Source: Myxococcales bacterium (lineage in GTDB: Bacteria; Myxococcota_A; Polyangia; Polyangiales; Polyangiaceae). Taken from it: DNA of 64,000 nucleotides. How positions within the stretch are numbered: the stretch's first letter is position 1; each line of letters opens with the position of its first letter. The stretch lies in assembly GCA_016706225.1 (NCBI GenBank), contig JADJKB010000015.1:62001-126000 (forward strand), read 5' to 3'. Below, piece by piece: positions 21,589 through 31,093 of the stretch. The notes under the pieces are model-generated. The model was not told where the DNA came from and did no database searches. It saw only the letters and a program-made list of their open reading frames with translations. A program made the position numbers and the translations under genes.

Positions 21589-23048
21589 CTACTTCTCGGC
21601 CCAGTCGATCCAGGCCCCGGTGAGCCAGTTGCCATCCTTGAAGGCGCCCTTCTTGGAGCCGGTGACCTTGGCGTTGGGACCGCTGGTCTCCTGACAGTCC
21701 GTGGTCTTGAAGCCGGGGTCGGTGGTGTTGTTACCCGCGCCGGCGTTGAACCACGCCGTCTCGTCGAAGCCGTTGTCGTTGTCGGTCTCGGACGCGTTGG
21801 CAACGTTGCTGGTCAGCATGTCGAACAGCGTGGTGTTGGTGATGGTGACCGCCGGAGCCGACAGCGTGCCGAATCCATCGCGAGCATCCAGCCCGTAGCT
21901 GAAGCCGACCGCCACCAGGTTGTCGATGCTGCCGGTAATGCCGCGGCGGAGCACCGCGGCATAAGTCGTCTTGCCGACGTCCGTGCCGAATCCGCACATA
22001 GTCACATTCTTGGCCACCGGGTGCGTGACGGGGGTCGCCGCGTTGTTGTTCTTGTTGTTGTCCCACTCGTAACCGTTGGGGTCGCTCGAAGGGTTCTTGC
22101 GCTTGCGACCAAACAACGTGTCGATCGTGCCCGTGAAACCTCGGTCTGTGTCGAACATGTCGTCGCCGTCCACGTTGCAGATCAGGTGATCGGCGCTGAC
22201 GGTGCCGCCAAACCACTCGAAGCAGTCGTCGAGCGTCTGGCTCACCATCACGTGGTTGATCTTCGTCCCACTGCCGACGGCCCCAAAGGTGAGGCCATTG
22301 ACCTCGTTATCCGTGCTCAGTTCGTAGCCGCCATACTCGATGCGCGCGTAGCTGATGCTGCCGCTGTTGTCTGCGTCGTCAGTGCCTCCGTAGTGGTTCT
22401 CGGGCTGATCCGCCAGGCCTTCGACGACGGCGTCGACGTCGTTCGTCTTGGCCTTGCCGAGCAAATGACGCCGCCCCAATCGCCCGCCGCGCGGCTGCCC
22501 ACCGGCTGTTGGCTCGTGAACAGAATCGGCTCGTTCTCCTTGCCCTGTGCGTCGATCTTGGCGCCCTTGGTGATGACGAGCACACCGATGGGGCTCTTGG
22601 TGCCCTCGATGCGTGTGCACGGTTCGATGGTCAATGTGGCGCCGCTCGAGACGTGGGTGATGTCTTTGAGAGTCCAGACCTTGTCGGCGGTAAGTGTCAT
22701 GCTCGTCTTGACCGGGTTCGGGATGTCGGCCTTGCTCTTCCCAGTGCCACTCAGGTCGCACGCCGTGCCGCCGCTACCGCCGGAGCCCGAGGCACCGCCG
22801 GAGCCCGAGGCGCCGCCCGAACCCGAGGCTCCTCCAGCTCCGCCCATCGCGCCGCTTCCGGCAGCCCCGCCGCTGCTGGTGCCGCCGCTGCTGGTGCCGC
22901 CGGACCCCGAAGCTCCGCCGGTCGCGCTGCTTCCGCCGGCTCCGCCGTTGTTCTTGCCCCCGCTGTCGTCGCTGCCGCAGGCCGAGGCACAAATCAGGGA
23001 CAGTGTCGCGGCGCTGCCAAGCATCGAAAGACGACCAAAGCTCTTCAT
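21589..23048 (-). pseudogene. Surface lipoprotein partner of the TonB receptor, one frameshift
   Basis: Starts at ATG 23048 after an AGGAG site. It has a signal with a lipobox (ICASAC) and a Gly/Ser/Ala linker built of repeats (about 30-90). A large domain carries the GDWGGVI-LLGKA motif and repeated strand segments found in surface proteins encoded beside TonB-dependent receptors. One missing T in the run near 22466 splits the frame; restoring it gives about 485 residues. It directly follows the receptor gene, so it probably works as a substrate-capturing partner, with ligand unknown. Confidence 0.65.
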
Positions 23049-23164
23049 GAGGTGTTCTCCTGTTGGTGTGACGTGGCGCACTTTGCCCTGTGCGCGTTGC
23101 CTCCAAGTGCCACGTTCGTGACTTTGTGTGATCACGGACGCACGGAGTCGTCACGACGAAGTCG

Positions 23165-26100
23165 TCAAAAAGCCACGCGCCAGTAAGTGTAGGTAGCACC
23201 GACCGAAACCACGCTGCCGGATGTGTACTTGCTCACGACCGGAGCGTCGTGGTCCGCGCCTTGCGTCACGAGGTGCGGCGCGTTCAGGATGTTCGAGGCG
23301 GAGGCCTTGACCTGAAAGTGTGAGTTGATGTCCTGGCTCGCGCTCAGATCGATCACGTGCCGGGGGTGCTCGTAGGCATCCGGAATGTCTTGCGAGCCGA
23401 CTTGCACGATGCGCTTGCCGGCCACGTTGTACAGCAGCCGGACCGTCGTCCCTCTCGAACCCGCGTAGTCGAGCGCCAGGTTCAGCACCCAAGGCGCTTG
23501 GTTGGTCATGGGGCGAGAAGCGTTGGTCAGATACTCTCGAGCCGCACCACTCAGCTGAATGCGCGACTGAGCCAGCGTGAGGTTTGCGATGCCAGTGAAC
23601 TCCTTCAAGCTCCTGCTGAGAAACCCCAGATCCTTTCGGGCTTCGAGCTCCATGCCGTAGAGGTCTGCCCCTTCGGCGTTCTGGAACGTGACGAGCCCGC
23701 GGTCGCCGCTGGCGATGGCCACCGTCTCGATGGGGTCCGAGAAGCGTTTGTAAAATACGGTGGTGGCGAGGACCTCCTTGAGCGTCGGAAAAAACTCGAA
23801 GCGCAGGTCGGCATTGATGATGCGGGTCATCTTCAGGTCGGGGTTGCCCGAGACGAAGCGCCCGCCGAAGAAGTCGCTGTAGGCGAACGGCGCGAGCTCT
23901 CGCAATTGCGGTCGCGCCAACGTCCGTGTCAGCGACGTCCTGAGCTTCGAGCGCTTGGTCAGCGTGAACACGGTGCCGAGGGCCGGCAGCAGATCTGTGC
24001 TGTCGATTCCGGCTGACTCTTGCGGTTCAGAGCTGAACTGGTCGAAGGGCTCGATGGTCTGCCGTGTCACCTCCAGGCGTTCGCCGGCGATCACGCGAAA
24101 CCAAGGCGAGAGCGAGGCGTCCACCATGAAGTAAGTGGCGTAGACGTCCAGGTCGGCGTTGTAGGCGTCGACCGGCAACGTAGACTCGGAAAGCCGAACG
24201 ACGGGGCCGATGTTGGAACCGAAGAAGAGCGAGTCCGCACAGGCGTCGAAGTCCTTGCTGGCGCAGTTGAGCTTCGAGTAGTCGGAGAGCGCGAGATCCG
24301 AGGAGCGGCGGAACGCCATCGCTCGAGAGGTAAACTCACGCCGGCGCAAATTGACGAAGCCACCGAACTTCAGCTTCGAGTCGTCGTCGGCGATGGGCGT
24401 GGTGAAGTCCAGCTGACCGCCCTTGATGCCTTCCGACTGCTCGGCCCAGAAATGACGGCCACTGTAGGAGTCGTCGGCGTAAGACCACGTCGTCGAACCT
24501 TGAGTGAGCTGCCAGGCCACGTTGCGGGTGTCCGGCTCGTTCCGCGATGCATTCGACAGCCAGACACGCCAGTCGATTTCGCTGCCGCCGAGCTCGGGCA
24601 GCACATGCTCGCCCCCGAGCTGCCCCAAATTCTGCGCGCGGGACACGAAGGCCAGGCGAGTGTCGTGGACCGCGAGCTGCGCAGCGACGTCCTTGAAGCC
24701 TTCCGCGACGGTGACGGTCTTGTCGGCGATCTGGCTGTGCAGACCGATCAGGGTGAAGCGGTGGTGTGCGTTGAGCTCGTAGGTGGTGCTCGCGAACGCA
24801 CCCCAGCTGGCCGTCTCGTTTCCCGTGTCGACCAGGTACGAGCGCTGACGCGCGAGGGAGCCGTTCGACGACACGGCGTAGTCGTTGGACTCTTCATCGG
24901 TACGGATCTGGTAGCTGTGACCGTAGTTCAACGCCACGAGCGCGCCGAGCCGTGATTCGCGGCCGAGCTTCCATGCGTTGCCGACCGCCACGCTCAGGCT
25001 GTGGTCCGGAGGGGTGAACGCCCGCTTGCTGCTGAAGAACGAGTTGACGTCCCGCCCCGCGCTGTCCACGTCTTGGTCCGTGACGTTGCCGCCGCCGGGT
25101 TTGGGCGCCCCGGTGGTGAGCTTGTAGGACGGAAATCCGGGGGGGAGCGCGCGGAAGCCGTCGTCGAAGCCGAGCCAGTCAGTGGAGCCGCCCTTGTAGC
25201 TGAGCCGATCTCGAAAGGTCGACTGGGAGTTGTACGAGCCGGAGAGCGAGCTCTGGAAAATGAACTTTGAGGGGATGCGCCGCGTCTCCACTCGGACGGA
25301 GCCGCCGGCAAAGTCTCCGGGCACGTCCGGTGTGAAGGTCTTCGCGATGGTCAAGCTGTCGAGCGTGATCGTTGGAAAGAGATCCAGGGGTACGGCTGCG
25401 CGGTCCGGTTCGGGGCTCGGCAGGGGAGCGCCGTTCAGGAGCGCGTTGGTGTAGCGCTCGCCCAGACCGCGCACGAAAACGAAGCGGTTCCCGACGACGG
25501 TCGCCCCAACCACACGTTGGGCTGCCTGCGCCGCGTTCTTGTCGGGCGTGCGGGCGATTTCAGCGCGTCCGACGCTGTCGCCCACCGCCGAGGCTCGCTG
25601 GCGGCTGAGGATCTGACCTTCGACGGCGGTCTTGTCCGCCTCGGTCACCACCTCGACGACGTCGACCGCACCTTCGTCGTTTTGCAGGACCGCATCGAGC
25701 CGTGCGCCCTTGCCTTCCTCCACGTGTACGTTCTTCAGGATCTCGGCCTTGTGGAGCTCGGCCCAGAAGCGCAAGGTGTAGGTTCCAGGTGGCAGCTCGA
25801 GTCGGTAGCGGCCGTCCAGATCGGTGATCGCGCGGAGCTTGGTGCCTTCGACCGTGACGACAGCCTCCATCATCGGCTCCTCGCTGCGTTTGTCCGTCAG
25901 CACCCCCCAGATGGCGCCTTTGCCCTTCTTGGGGGGGCGCGCTGGGTCGAGATCGCCCTCCGCGCCGCTCGATTCACCCGCTTCGACTGGTGCACCCTTG
26001 GACTGCTTCGGCGGCTTCGCCTTCTTGTCGTCGGCCTTCTTGTCGTCGGCCTTCTTGTCGTCGGATTTCTTGTCGTCGGATTTCTTGTCGTCGGGTTCGT

Positions 26101-26218
26101 CGATCGGCTTGATCTCTTCGCCTTCGTCGTCGGCGGGCACGGGTTGCGCCTGGGCGATGCCCGCTGCCATCAGGTAACCGACCACGAGCGGGAACATTTT
26201 CGAGCGGACGAGTCGCAT
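23165..26218 (-). CDS. TonB-dependent receptor with carboxypeptidase-regulatory-like domain
   Basis: 1017 residues. A signal peptide is followed by an Asp/Lys-rich spacer with five DDKK(S/A) repeats, then a CarboxypepD_reg-like beta domain (about 100-190: WGVLTDKRSEEP, then AITDLDGRYRLELPPGTYTL). The plug domain (about 200-320) contains FVRGLGERYTNALLNGAPLPSPE. A 22-strand-type barrel ends in an aromatic residue (YWRVAF). It imports a scarce ligand across the outer membrane using TonB energy. tonB, exbB and two exbD genes lie directly upstream on the same strand, so this is a self-contained uptake operon. The ligand is not inferable. Confidence 0.92.
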   Translation of the reverse strand: MRLVRSKMFPLVVGYLMAAGIAQAQPVPADDEGEEIKPIDEPDDKKSDDKKSDDKKADDKKADDKKAKPPKQSKGAPVEAGESSGAEGDLDPARPPKKGKGAIWGVLTDKRSEEPMMEAVVTVEGTKLRAITDLDGRYRLELPPGTYTLRFWAELHKAEILKNVHVEEGKGARLDAVLQNDEGAVDVVEVVTEADKTAVEGQILSRQRASAVGDSVGRAEIARTPDKNAAQAAQRVVGATVVGNRFVFVRGLGERYTNALLNGAPLPSPEPDRAAVPLDLFPTITLDSLTIAKTFTPDVPGDFAGGSVRVETRRIPSKFIFQSSLSGSYNSQSTFRDRLSYKGGSTDWLGFDDGFRALPPGFPSYKLTTGAPKPGGGNVTDQDVDSAGRDVNSFFSSKRAFTPPDHSLSVAVGNAWKLGRESRLGALVALNYGHSYQIRTDEESNDYAVSSNGSLARQRSYLVDTGNETASWGAFASTTYELNAHHRFTLIGLHSQIADKTVTVAEGFKDVAAQLAVHDTRLAFVSRAQNLGQLGGEHVLPELGGSEIDWRVWLSNASRNEPDTRNVAWQLTQGSTTWSYADDSYSGRHFWAEQSEGIKGGQLDFTTPIADDDSKLKFGGFVNLRRREFTSRAMAFRRSSDLALSDYSKLNCASKDFDACADSLFFGSNIGPVVRLSESTLPVDAYNADLDVYATYFMVDASLSPWFRVIAGERLEVTRQTIEPFDQFSSEPQESAGIDSTDLLPALGTVFTLTKRSKLRTSLTRTLARPQLRELAPFAYSDFFGGRFVSGNPDLKMTRIINADLRFEFFPTLKEVLATTVFYKRFSDPIETVAIASGDRGLVTFQNAEGADLYGMELEARKDLGFLSRSLKEFTGIANLTLAQSRIQLSGAAREYLTNASRPMTNQAPWVLNLALDYAGSRGTTVRLLYNVAGKRIVQVGSQDIPDAYEHPRHVIDLSASQDINSHFQVKASASNILNAPHLVTQGADHDAPVVSKYTSGSVVSVGATYTYWRVAF
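26021..26095 (-). repeat. Five tandem 15-bp units inside the receptor gene
   Basis: Five copies of a 15-bp unit (consensus CTTCTTGTCGTCGGC on the plus strand) encode the repeated five-residue block DDKK(A/S) just after the signal peptide. The copy number can change by slippage in steps that keep the frame. Confidence 0.9.
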
Positions 26219-26290
26219 GGTTCTGTCTCGGGCCGCGGGTACACCACCGCCGTCGCGAAGGATGCCGCGGATGAGGTTCGAAGTTGCCGG

Positions 26291-26746
26291 CTACTGCACG
26301 ACGGGTTGACTCATGATCGCGATGGAGCGCGCACCCGCGCTGCGGCACAGATCCATCGCCTCGGCGGCAACACCATATGGCGCGTCGTCCGCCGCATCGA
26401 AGTAGAGGACCTTGTTTTCCTTCGCCGCCAGGAGCCGGGGCAGGCGCGCATTGAGCTCGCTCTTTGGAATGACGTGCTTGTTGATGCGGATTTCCCCCGA
26501 CGCGCTCACTGTGGCGACCAGCGGTTTCTTCGCGTCGTCGCTCGCAGCTGGGTCCTTCTTATTTTCTTGCTCGGCCTCCGCCGCCTTCGGAATGTTGAGC
26601 CAGAAGGTCTTCATCATCATCGGTGTGACGAGCATGAAGATGATGAGCACCACCAAGATCACGTCGACGAGCGGTGTGACGTTGATGACGGGGACCGCCC
26701 TCGGCTTGCCCTTGCGGCTGCCCGTCGCTGCCGGCGTCATGGCCAT
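26291..26746 (-). CDS. exbD: ExbD/TolR-family protein (second copy)
   Basis: A 151-residue protein with one N-terminal membrane helix that starts at VDVILVVLIIFMLV, preceded by INVTPL, the ExbD signature with a key Asp in the helix. The periplasmic domain follows. Compared with its neighbour it has an extra charged loop (EAEQENKKDPAASDDAKK). Its ATG comes one base after the upstream exbD stop. ExbD works with ExbB to couple the proton motive force to TonB. Two unlike ExbD copies in one operon probably form a heteromeric complex. Confidence 0.92.
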   Translation of the reverse strand: MAMTPAATGSRKGKPRAVPVINVTPLVDVILVVLIIFMLVTPMMMKTFWLNIPKAAEAEQENKKDPAASDDAKKPLVATVSASGEIRINKHVIPKSELNARLPRLLAAKENKVLYFDAADDAPYGVAAEAMDLCRSAGARSIAIMSQPVVQ

Positions 26747-26747
26747 C

Positions 26748-27179
26748 TCAGCTCTCCCCTGCTCGGTCTCGCTTGGCGACCCGCAGCGCTACGCCATGGA
26801 AACCGACGCCCTGCAGCATCTTGAATGTCTCCCGGACTCGCTTGTAGTTCACCTGGGTGTCGGCCTTGAGCATCACGCGGCGCTTGGGGTCCTTCGCGTG
26901 CAGCTCCCGCACCTTGGTCTCGAGGAGCGCCGGCTCCACAGCCGCCTTTTCCAGCATCGCGCCGCCGTTCTTCAAGAGCGCCACGTCGATGGGCTCCAGG
27001 TCCTTGGGTTGCTCGTCCACCGCGAAGATGGTCGGCAACTGAATGTCGGCACCTTCGGCCAGCGTCGGAGCGATCACCATGAAGATGATCAAGAGCACCA
27101 GCATCACGTCCACGAGGGGCGTGACGTTGATCTCGGGCTCAGGCTGCCGCCGCGAGGCGCTGCCCGGATTCATCGCCAT
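26748..27179 (-). CDS. exbD: ExbD/TolR-family protein (first copy)
   Basis: 143 residues from ATG 27179, chosen because a GGAGG site lies 6 bases upstream. It has the INVTPLVDVMLVLLIIFMVI signature with the essential transmembrane Asp, then a periplasmic domain with the LKADTQVNYKRV region typical of the family. It overlaps the end of exbB by 41 bases, implying translational coupling, and is followed immediately by the second exbD. Confidence 0.93.
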   Translation of the reverse strand: MAMNPGSASRRQPEPEINVTPLVDVMLVLLIIFMVIAPTLAEGADIQLPTIFAVDEQPKDLEPIDVALLKNGGAMLEKAAVEPALLETKVRELHAKDPKRRVMLKADTQVNYKRVRETFKMLQGVGFHGVALRVAKRDRAGES

Positions 27180-27837
27180 CGTGATCCTCCATCTCGTCCA
27201 AAAGCTCGCCAACGGAGCGCGAGAGGGCGAGCTCCAGCGTGTTGATTCGGCCGGTCAAGAAGTTGAACATCAGCACCGCGGGGATGGCGACCAGGAGGCC
27301 CAACGCCGTTTCGACGAGAGCCTCGGCGATGCCGGCGGAGATGGCGCCGATGCCACCCGAACCCGAAGCGGCGATCCCTTGGAACGCCGCGATGATGCCG
27401 ACGACGGTCCCGAGCAGCCCGATGAAGGGCGCGATCGAGCCGGTAGTCGCGAGGATCGACATCCCCCGTCGCAGGTCCTCACCGACGGCTTCCTTGGCGC
27501 GCTCGGCCTCGTTGCGGGCGAGCTCGGCAGCCTTCATGCCGCCGCTGCGGTGCTGTATCGCATGCGCGTAGCGCGCTGCGACTGCGCCGAGCAAGCCGGC
27601 GAGAGGTGAATGGACGCGCTCTTTGGCGACCTTCGCCAGCTCGTCCATGCACCACTCGTCAATCAGGAGCTTTGCGTCAGCCGCGAACGCGCGGGACTCC
27701 TTCTTGGCGCGCGAGAGCATGACCAGGCGCTCAATGACGACGCCGATGCAGGCGATGGCCATGACGATCAAGAACCCGGCAATCACCATGCCGAGGGGCC
27801 CCATGTGGGACAGGATTTGGAATAGATTGAAGGACAT
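27139..27837 (-). CDS. exbB: ExbB/TolQ/MotA-family proton channel protein
   Basis: 232 residues with three membrane segments: residues 13-35, and two in the C-terminal half (FIGLLGTVVGIIAAFQG, then ALVETALGLLVAIPAVLMFN). These are the conserved pore helices of the family. An ATCGA spacer separates a GGAGAG site from the ATG. It forms the proton-driven motor with ExbD and lies between tonB and the two exbD genes. Confidence 0.94.
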   Translation of the reverse strand: MSFNLFQILSHMGPLGMVIAGFLIVMAIACIGVVIERLVMLSRAKKESRAFAADAKLLIDEWCMDELAKVAKERVHSPLAGLLGAVAARYAHAIQHRSGGMKAAELARNEAERAKEAVGEDLRRGMSILATTGSIAPFIGLLGTVVGIIAAFQGIAASGSGGIGAISAGIAEALVETALGLLVAIPAVLMFNFLTGRINTLELALSRSVGELLDEMEDHDGDESGQRLAAAA

Positions 27838-27875
27838 TCGATCTCTCCGAGGGTTTCGGGTCTGAGGCCTTTGGA

Positions 27876-28631
27876 TCAGGTCTTGATGCGGAAGGGGAAA
27901 CGCGCGACGCGAGTGACAGCCACGGATTGGCCGTCCTTTTGCGCGGGCATGAAACGCCAGCTGCGGACCGCGGCTTCGCAGACCGCGACGAGCTCGGGCG
28001 GCCCGCGCACCGCCGTCACTCCCGTAACGGCGCCCGTCTCGGTCACGACGTACTTGATGACGACCGTGCCCTCGATGCCCGCCGCCTTTGCATCGGCCGG
28101 ATAGCTGGGTGGCGTGTTGGAGATCGCGCGGGGCGGCGTGACGTCTTCCGTGACGGCCACGGGCCCGGAAGCCGCGGCGTGCTGCTGGACCACCGGCTTC
28201 GGTTTTTGCACCAGCGTTGGCGCGGCCTCGACCTTCACCTTCTCCGGCTCCGGGGCCCGCGCCGCGCTGTCGAGCATGGCGTAGGGGTCGACGCCGGCAT
28301 ACGGGTTGTCGGTGGCGACAGGCGTCTTTTCGACCAGCTTGTCGTCGACCTCGGTCGGTTGCACGAGCAGGTTCGCGCTGGGTTTTGGTTTGGGAGCGTC
28401 GGTCGCCGCTGGCTCGGGAGCCACGTCGACTTTCTGCTCTTCTTCCGGGGAGTCGACGATGGCTGCTTCGACGATCGTGTCGTCGTGGTCGAGCCCGTAG
28501 GCCTTGGCAGCCGTCGCGGCGACCACGGCGAGGGTGCTCAAGACGACGATGGAACCAACGACCGAGCCCGCGGCGAGCCTCTTCAGGCGCAGCCCGTCCG
28601 TCTTGTTTTGTTCCCAGCCTCCGAAGTCCAT
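27876..28631 (-). CDS. tonB: TonB-like energy transducer
   Basis: 251 residues. One N-terminal membrane anchor (VVGSIVVLSTLAVVAATAA) is followed by a long Pro/Lys/Glu-rich periplasmic spacer and a C-terminal TonB domain (PPSYPADAKAAGIEGTVVIK, then VRSWRFMPA). It transmits energy from ExbB/ExbD to the receptor's TonB box. It is the first gene of the uptake operon and carries the operon's promoter somewhere in the 100 bases upstream. Confidence 0.93.
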   Translation of the reverse strand: MDFGGWEQNKTDGLRLKRLAAGSVVGSIVVLSTLAVVAATAAKAYGLDHDDTIVEAAIVDSPEEEQKVDVAPEPAATDAPKPKPSANLLVQPTEVDDKLVEKTPVATDNPYAGVDPYAMLDSAARAPEPEKVKVEAAPTLVQKPKPVVQQHAAASGPVAVTEDVTPPRAISNTPPSYPADAKAAGIEGTVVIKYVVTETGAVTGVTAVRGPPELVAVCEAAVRSWRFMPAQKDGQSVAVTRVARFPFRIKT

Positions 28632-28731
28632 CTGGTTACGGAATGCGGTTTAACCTTGCCGCGTGACGTTCCAGCGAACGTCGCGTGACTTGGCAGTGAC
28701 TCCGACTTCAGCGATTCGCTGGCGTGAACCC

Positions 28732-29772
28732 TCAAAATGCAAAGCCCGCACGCGCTCCGCCGCCTTGGGGGGACAAGAGCGGTGTGACAGCGAGGTGACG
28801 GACAGGTCGAATGCGGCCGCTCGACGTCGGCGCTTCGTTGCCATCGGAGGTCGTGAACATCACCAGGCTGGCAAGGCCGAGCGTGAGCGCCGAGCCGAAG
28901 CAGATGTCGGCCAGCATCGAATTTCGTGCAACGTCATCGGCGTGGTCGTCGCTGGGTGCGCCGTCGTATTTACTCTTGGCCGACAGCGCCATCACACCGA
29001 AGATCCCGCCGGCGACGGTCGCAGCTCCCGCGGCGCCGGCGACGATCCAGGCCCCCGTGGTGCTCGGTGGCTTGGTGATTGCCACGTCGTGTCCACGCGG
29101 CGTGGCCGTCAGGCGTCTGGCTTTTTTGGGTGGAAGCGGTGCGGGCACCACACTCTCGAGAAGATCGAGGGTGTGCGCGCCCTTCGAGCCTGCCGGGACG
29201 TCGAGCTCCACCTCGAGCCCGTCGTGACCCTGGAGGGCAAACGACAGCTTGTGGCGGCCCGGATTCAGCTCGAGCAGGACTGGAGTGACACCTGCGTGCT
29301 TCTCTCCATCGACGGTGACAGTGGCCCCTTCGGGTCTGGTGGAGAGGGTGATCTTGCCCGGAGTCTTCTTCAGCTCCTCGAGGCGTGCGCGGGCGCCCTC
29401 CAGCTTCTCCGGGCCGATCTTCCCTGCGTTCGGGTCCGCGAGCAGGCGCTCGAAGCGTGCGATGGCCTCGGGGATCCGGCCCGCCCGATCGAGGGACATC
29501 GCCAGCCAGTACCCCGCGTGTGGAGTCGGAATCAGTCGTTCCGCGTCGGAGAAGTTCTCGCTGGCCGCCGCGAAGTCCCCTGCTTGATACGCGAGCTCGC
29601 CGGCTTGATAGGCCCGCCGCGCGTCGTCGATCCTGGCCTTGGCGCGGGCCTGTTTCTCGGCATCCGATGGGGCGGCGGCGTGCTCTTCGGGGCTCGACTG
29701 TGCAGCGGCCCTTGGCGACGACAGCACAAGGCCGAGCGTGACGATGACGGTCGCAGGGAGTCTTCGACGCAT
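28732..29772 (-). CDS. Secreted TPR-PEGA protein
   Basis: 346 residues from ATG 29772. A signal peptide (TVIVTLGLVLSSPRAAAQ) is followed by TPR-like helices (about 45-130: YQAGELAYQAGDFAAASENF, then YWLAMSLDRAGRIPEAI). A PEGA beta domain (about 135-200) has STRPEGATVTVDG, and two hydrophobic segments lie near the C-terminus (AWIVAGAAGAATVAGGIFG, then FGSALTLGLASLVMF). It is probably periplasmic or membrane-anchored and structural. It lies just upstream of the tonB operon on the same strand, with about 100 bases between. Confidence 0.8.
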   Translation of the reverse strand: MRRRLPATVIVTLGLVLSSPRAAAQSSPEEHAAAPSDAEKQARAKARIDDARRAYQAGELAYQAGDFAAASENFSDAERLIPTPHAGYWLAMSLDRAGRIPEAIARFERLLADPNAGKIGPEKLEGARARLEELKKTPGKITLSTRPEGATVTVDGEKHAGVTPVLLELNPGRHKLSFALQGHDGLEVELDVPAGSKGAHTLDLLESVVPAPLPPKKARRLTATPRGHDVAITKPPSTTGAWIVAGAAGAATVAGGIFGVMALSAKSKYDGAPSDDHADDVARNSMLADICFGSALTLGLASLVMFTTSDGNEAPTSSGRIRPVRHLAVTPLLSPQGGGARAGFAF

Positions 29773-29981
29773 GGCCAGCGCAACGTAGTGGACCTCCGGA
29801 GTCCAGCTCAACGCCCGCGAGGCCGGTTCACGCAAACGTCACGGGTTGGTCACGCGTTCGAGCGCGCGCGCACAGGACGAGGCACCGAGACACCGGTTCG
29901 CCGAGACGGCGGCGACGGGAGCGGTGAGCGTCCGCGCTCGCCGTTGTCTTGGCGACCGCTCGACTGCGGGCGAACGAAACG

Positions 29982-30012
29982 AAAAAAACGGCCGATCCAT
30001 CGGACCGGCCGT
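29982..30012 (-). terminator. Rho-independent terminator of the HhH-lipoprotein gene
   Basis: Read on the minus strand, an 11-bp stem (ACGGCCGGTCC with its partner, one mismatch) and a 3-base loop are followed by a run of seven to eight T. It lies 53 bases after the stop of the gene ending at 30065. Confidence 0.88.
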
Positions 30013-30064
30013 CTCGTGCGGGAGAGGCGGGACACGCGCCCGCCACCCTTCTTTCAGCGCGCGC

Positions 30065-30970
30065 TCACTGGTGCGCGGAACCAGCGGAGAACTTCCCGCT
30101 CACCGCGTAGTCGTGCAGGGAGCGCATCGACGCCTGACCGATGCCGTACGTGTCGGACAGCGCGCCGAGCGTGCTGAACGGCCGCCCCGCGACGATGGCG
30201 TTGGCGCCGCCGCTGTACAGGCCACCCTCACCAGTCAGCTGGGCGTAGCTGGCGGTGTTGGCGATGGAGAGCGCGATCTCGGCGGTCGCGTCGTCGAAGT
30301 TGATGCCGTCGTAGGTTCCGCCCTGGCCCGGACCTTCGCCTTGGCTCATCTCGGCTGCCCACACGGGAGCCTGGTTGCGCAGCGTCGTCAGCGCCGCCGG
30401 ACCGACGCCGTTGACCGCCCCGATCTCGCTCACGGAGTCGTAGGGTGCGCCGGCGATCAGGTTCGCGGCCGCGCTGCTCGTGAGGCCGAGCTCGATGTCC
30501 AGCTCGGGGAGCGAAGCGTGGTTGACGCCCCAGACCACCGCCGACGCCTGCTCGGACGAGAACTGCACGCCCTCGACCAGCTCGGCCTGCGCCGCCGGGT
30601 GCGCCACGGCCCAGTCACGCAGCTTGCGCAGCGCCGACTCGCCCACGAACGGTACGCGATCCAGCTCTTCGAGGCTCTCGAAGCGGTCGTCGTCCGCGCT
30701 CGGGTAGATGCCGTCCGGGCCGCTGCGGTGGGCGATGATGTTGGCGGCGGCGCGGGAGTCGAGGCCGATGTCTGCGTCGAGCATCTCCGCGGTCGTGGTG
30801 GGCGAGTTCACGAGCTCGACGACGAGGTCGATCTCGTGCGCCGGCATCGTGATCGGATCGAACGAGCCGCCGACGCTCTCACCCCCGGAGCCCTCGCCAG
30901 CCGCGCTGCAGGCAACGGCGAAGGTGGCAACAGTCAGCATTCCCAGGGTCTTGGTCAGGCGGATGAACAT
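30065..30970 (-). CDS. Lipoprotein with three helix-hairpin-helix-like repeats
   Basis: 301 residues with a VACSA lipobox at Cys 21. Three repeats of about 55-75 residues follow, near 45-125, 145-205 and 220-290. Each has an Ala/Asn-rich helix (AAANIIAHR, SAANLIAGAP, GANAIVAGRP), a middle Ser/Glu-Leu segment, and a GxG hairpin (PFVGESALRKL, NGVGPAALTTL, YGIGQASMRSL). This resembles ComEA-type HhH modules, which bind DNA outside the cytoplasm, though HhH units can also bind protein. It is divergent from the sigma-54 activator gene and ends at a strong terminator. The DNA-binding role is inference. Confidence 0.7.
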   Translation of the reverse strand: MFIRLTKTLGMLTVATFAVACSAAGEGSGGESVGGSFDPITMPAHEIDLVVELVNSPTTTAEMLDADIGLDSRAAANIIAHRSGPDGIYPSADDDRFESLEELDRVPFVGESALRKLRDWAVAHPAAQAELVEGVQFSSEQASAVVWGVNHASLPELDIELGLTSSAAANLIAGAPYDSVSEIGAVNGVGPAALTTLRNQAPVWAAEMSQGEGPGQGGTYDGINFDDATAEIALSIANTASYAQLTGEGGLYSGGANAIVAGRPFSTLGALSDTYGIGQASMRSLHDYAVSGKFSAGSAHQ

Positions 30971-31079
30971 GGCTCGTCTCCTCGAAAGTCGGTTTCGAAT
31001 TCCTTGAATTGCGAGGGGCGTGCCAGGTGTGTCGGTCGCACAAACGTCGCAAATTCCTGCCGCAACGACCCGGAAGCTG

Positions 31080-31093
31080 TTGCATCAATGCAA
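31080..31093 (+). promoter_or_regulatory. Perfect 6-2-6 palindrome over a start codon
   Basis: TTGCAT-CA-ATGCAA lies in the divergent region between the HhH lipoprotein and the sigma-54 activator and includes the candidate ATG at 31088. It may be an operator. Alternatively translation starts at ATG 31133, leaving this as upstream DNA. Confidence 0.3.

Noticed and set aside
22750..22960. Proline/alanine-rich plus-strand frames opposite lipoprotein linkers
   Set aside because: They are the reverse complement of Gly/Ala/Ser linkers and recur opposite every such linker. They are not genes.
29846..31087. Upstream extension of the sigma-54 activator frame
   Set aside because: It overlaps the antisense of the HhH lipoprotein and its terminator and has no domain character. 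The GAF domain begins only after 31088.
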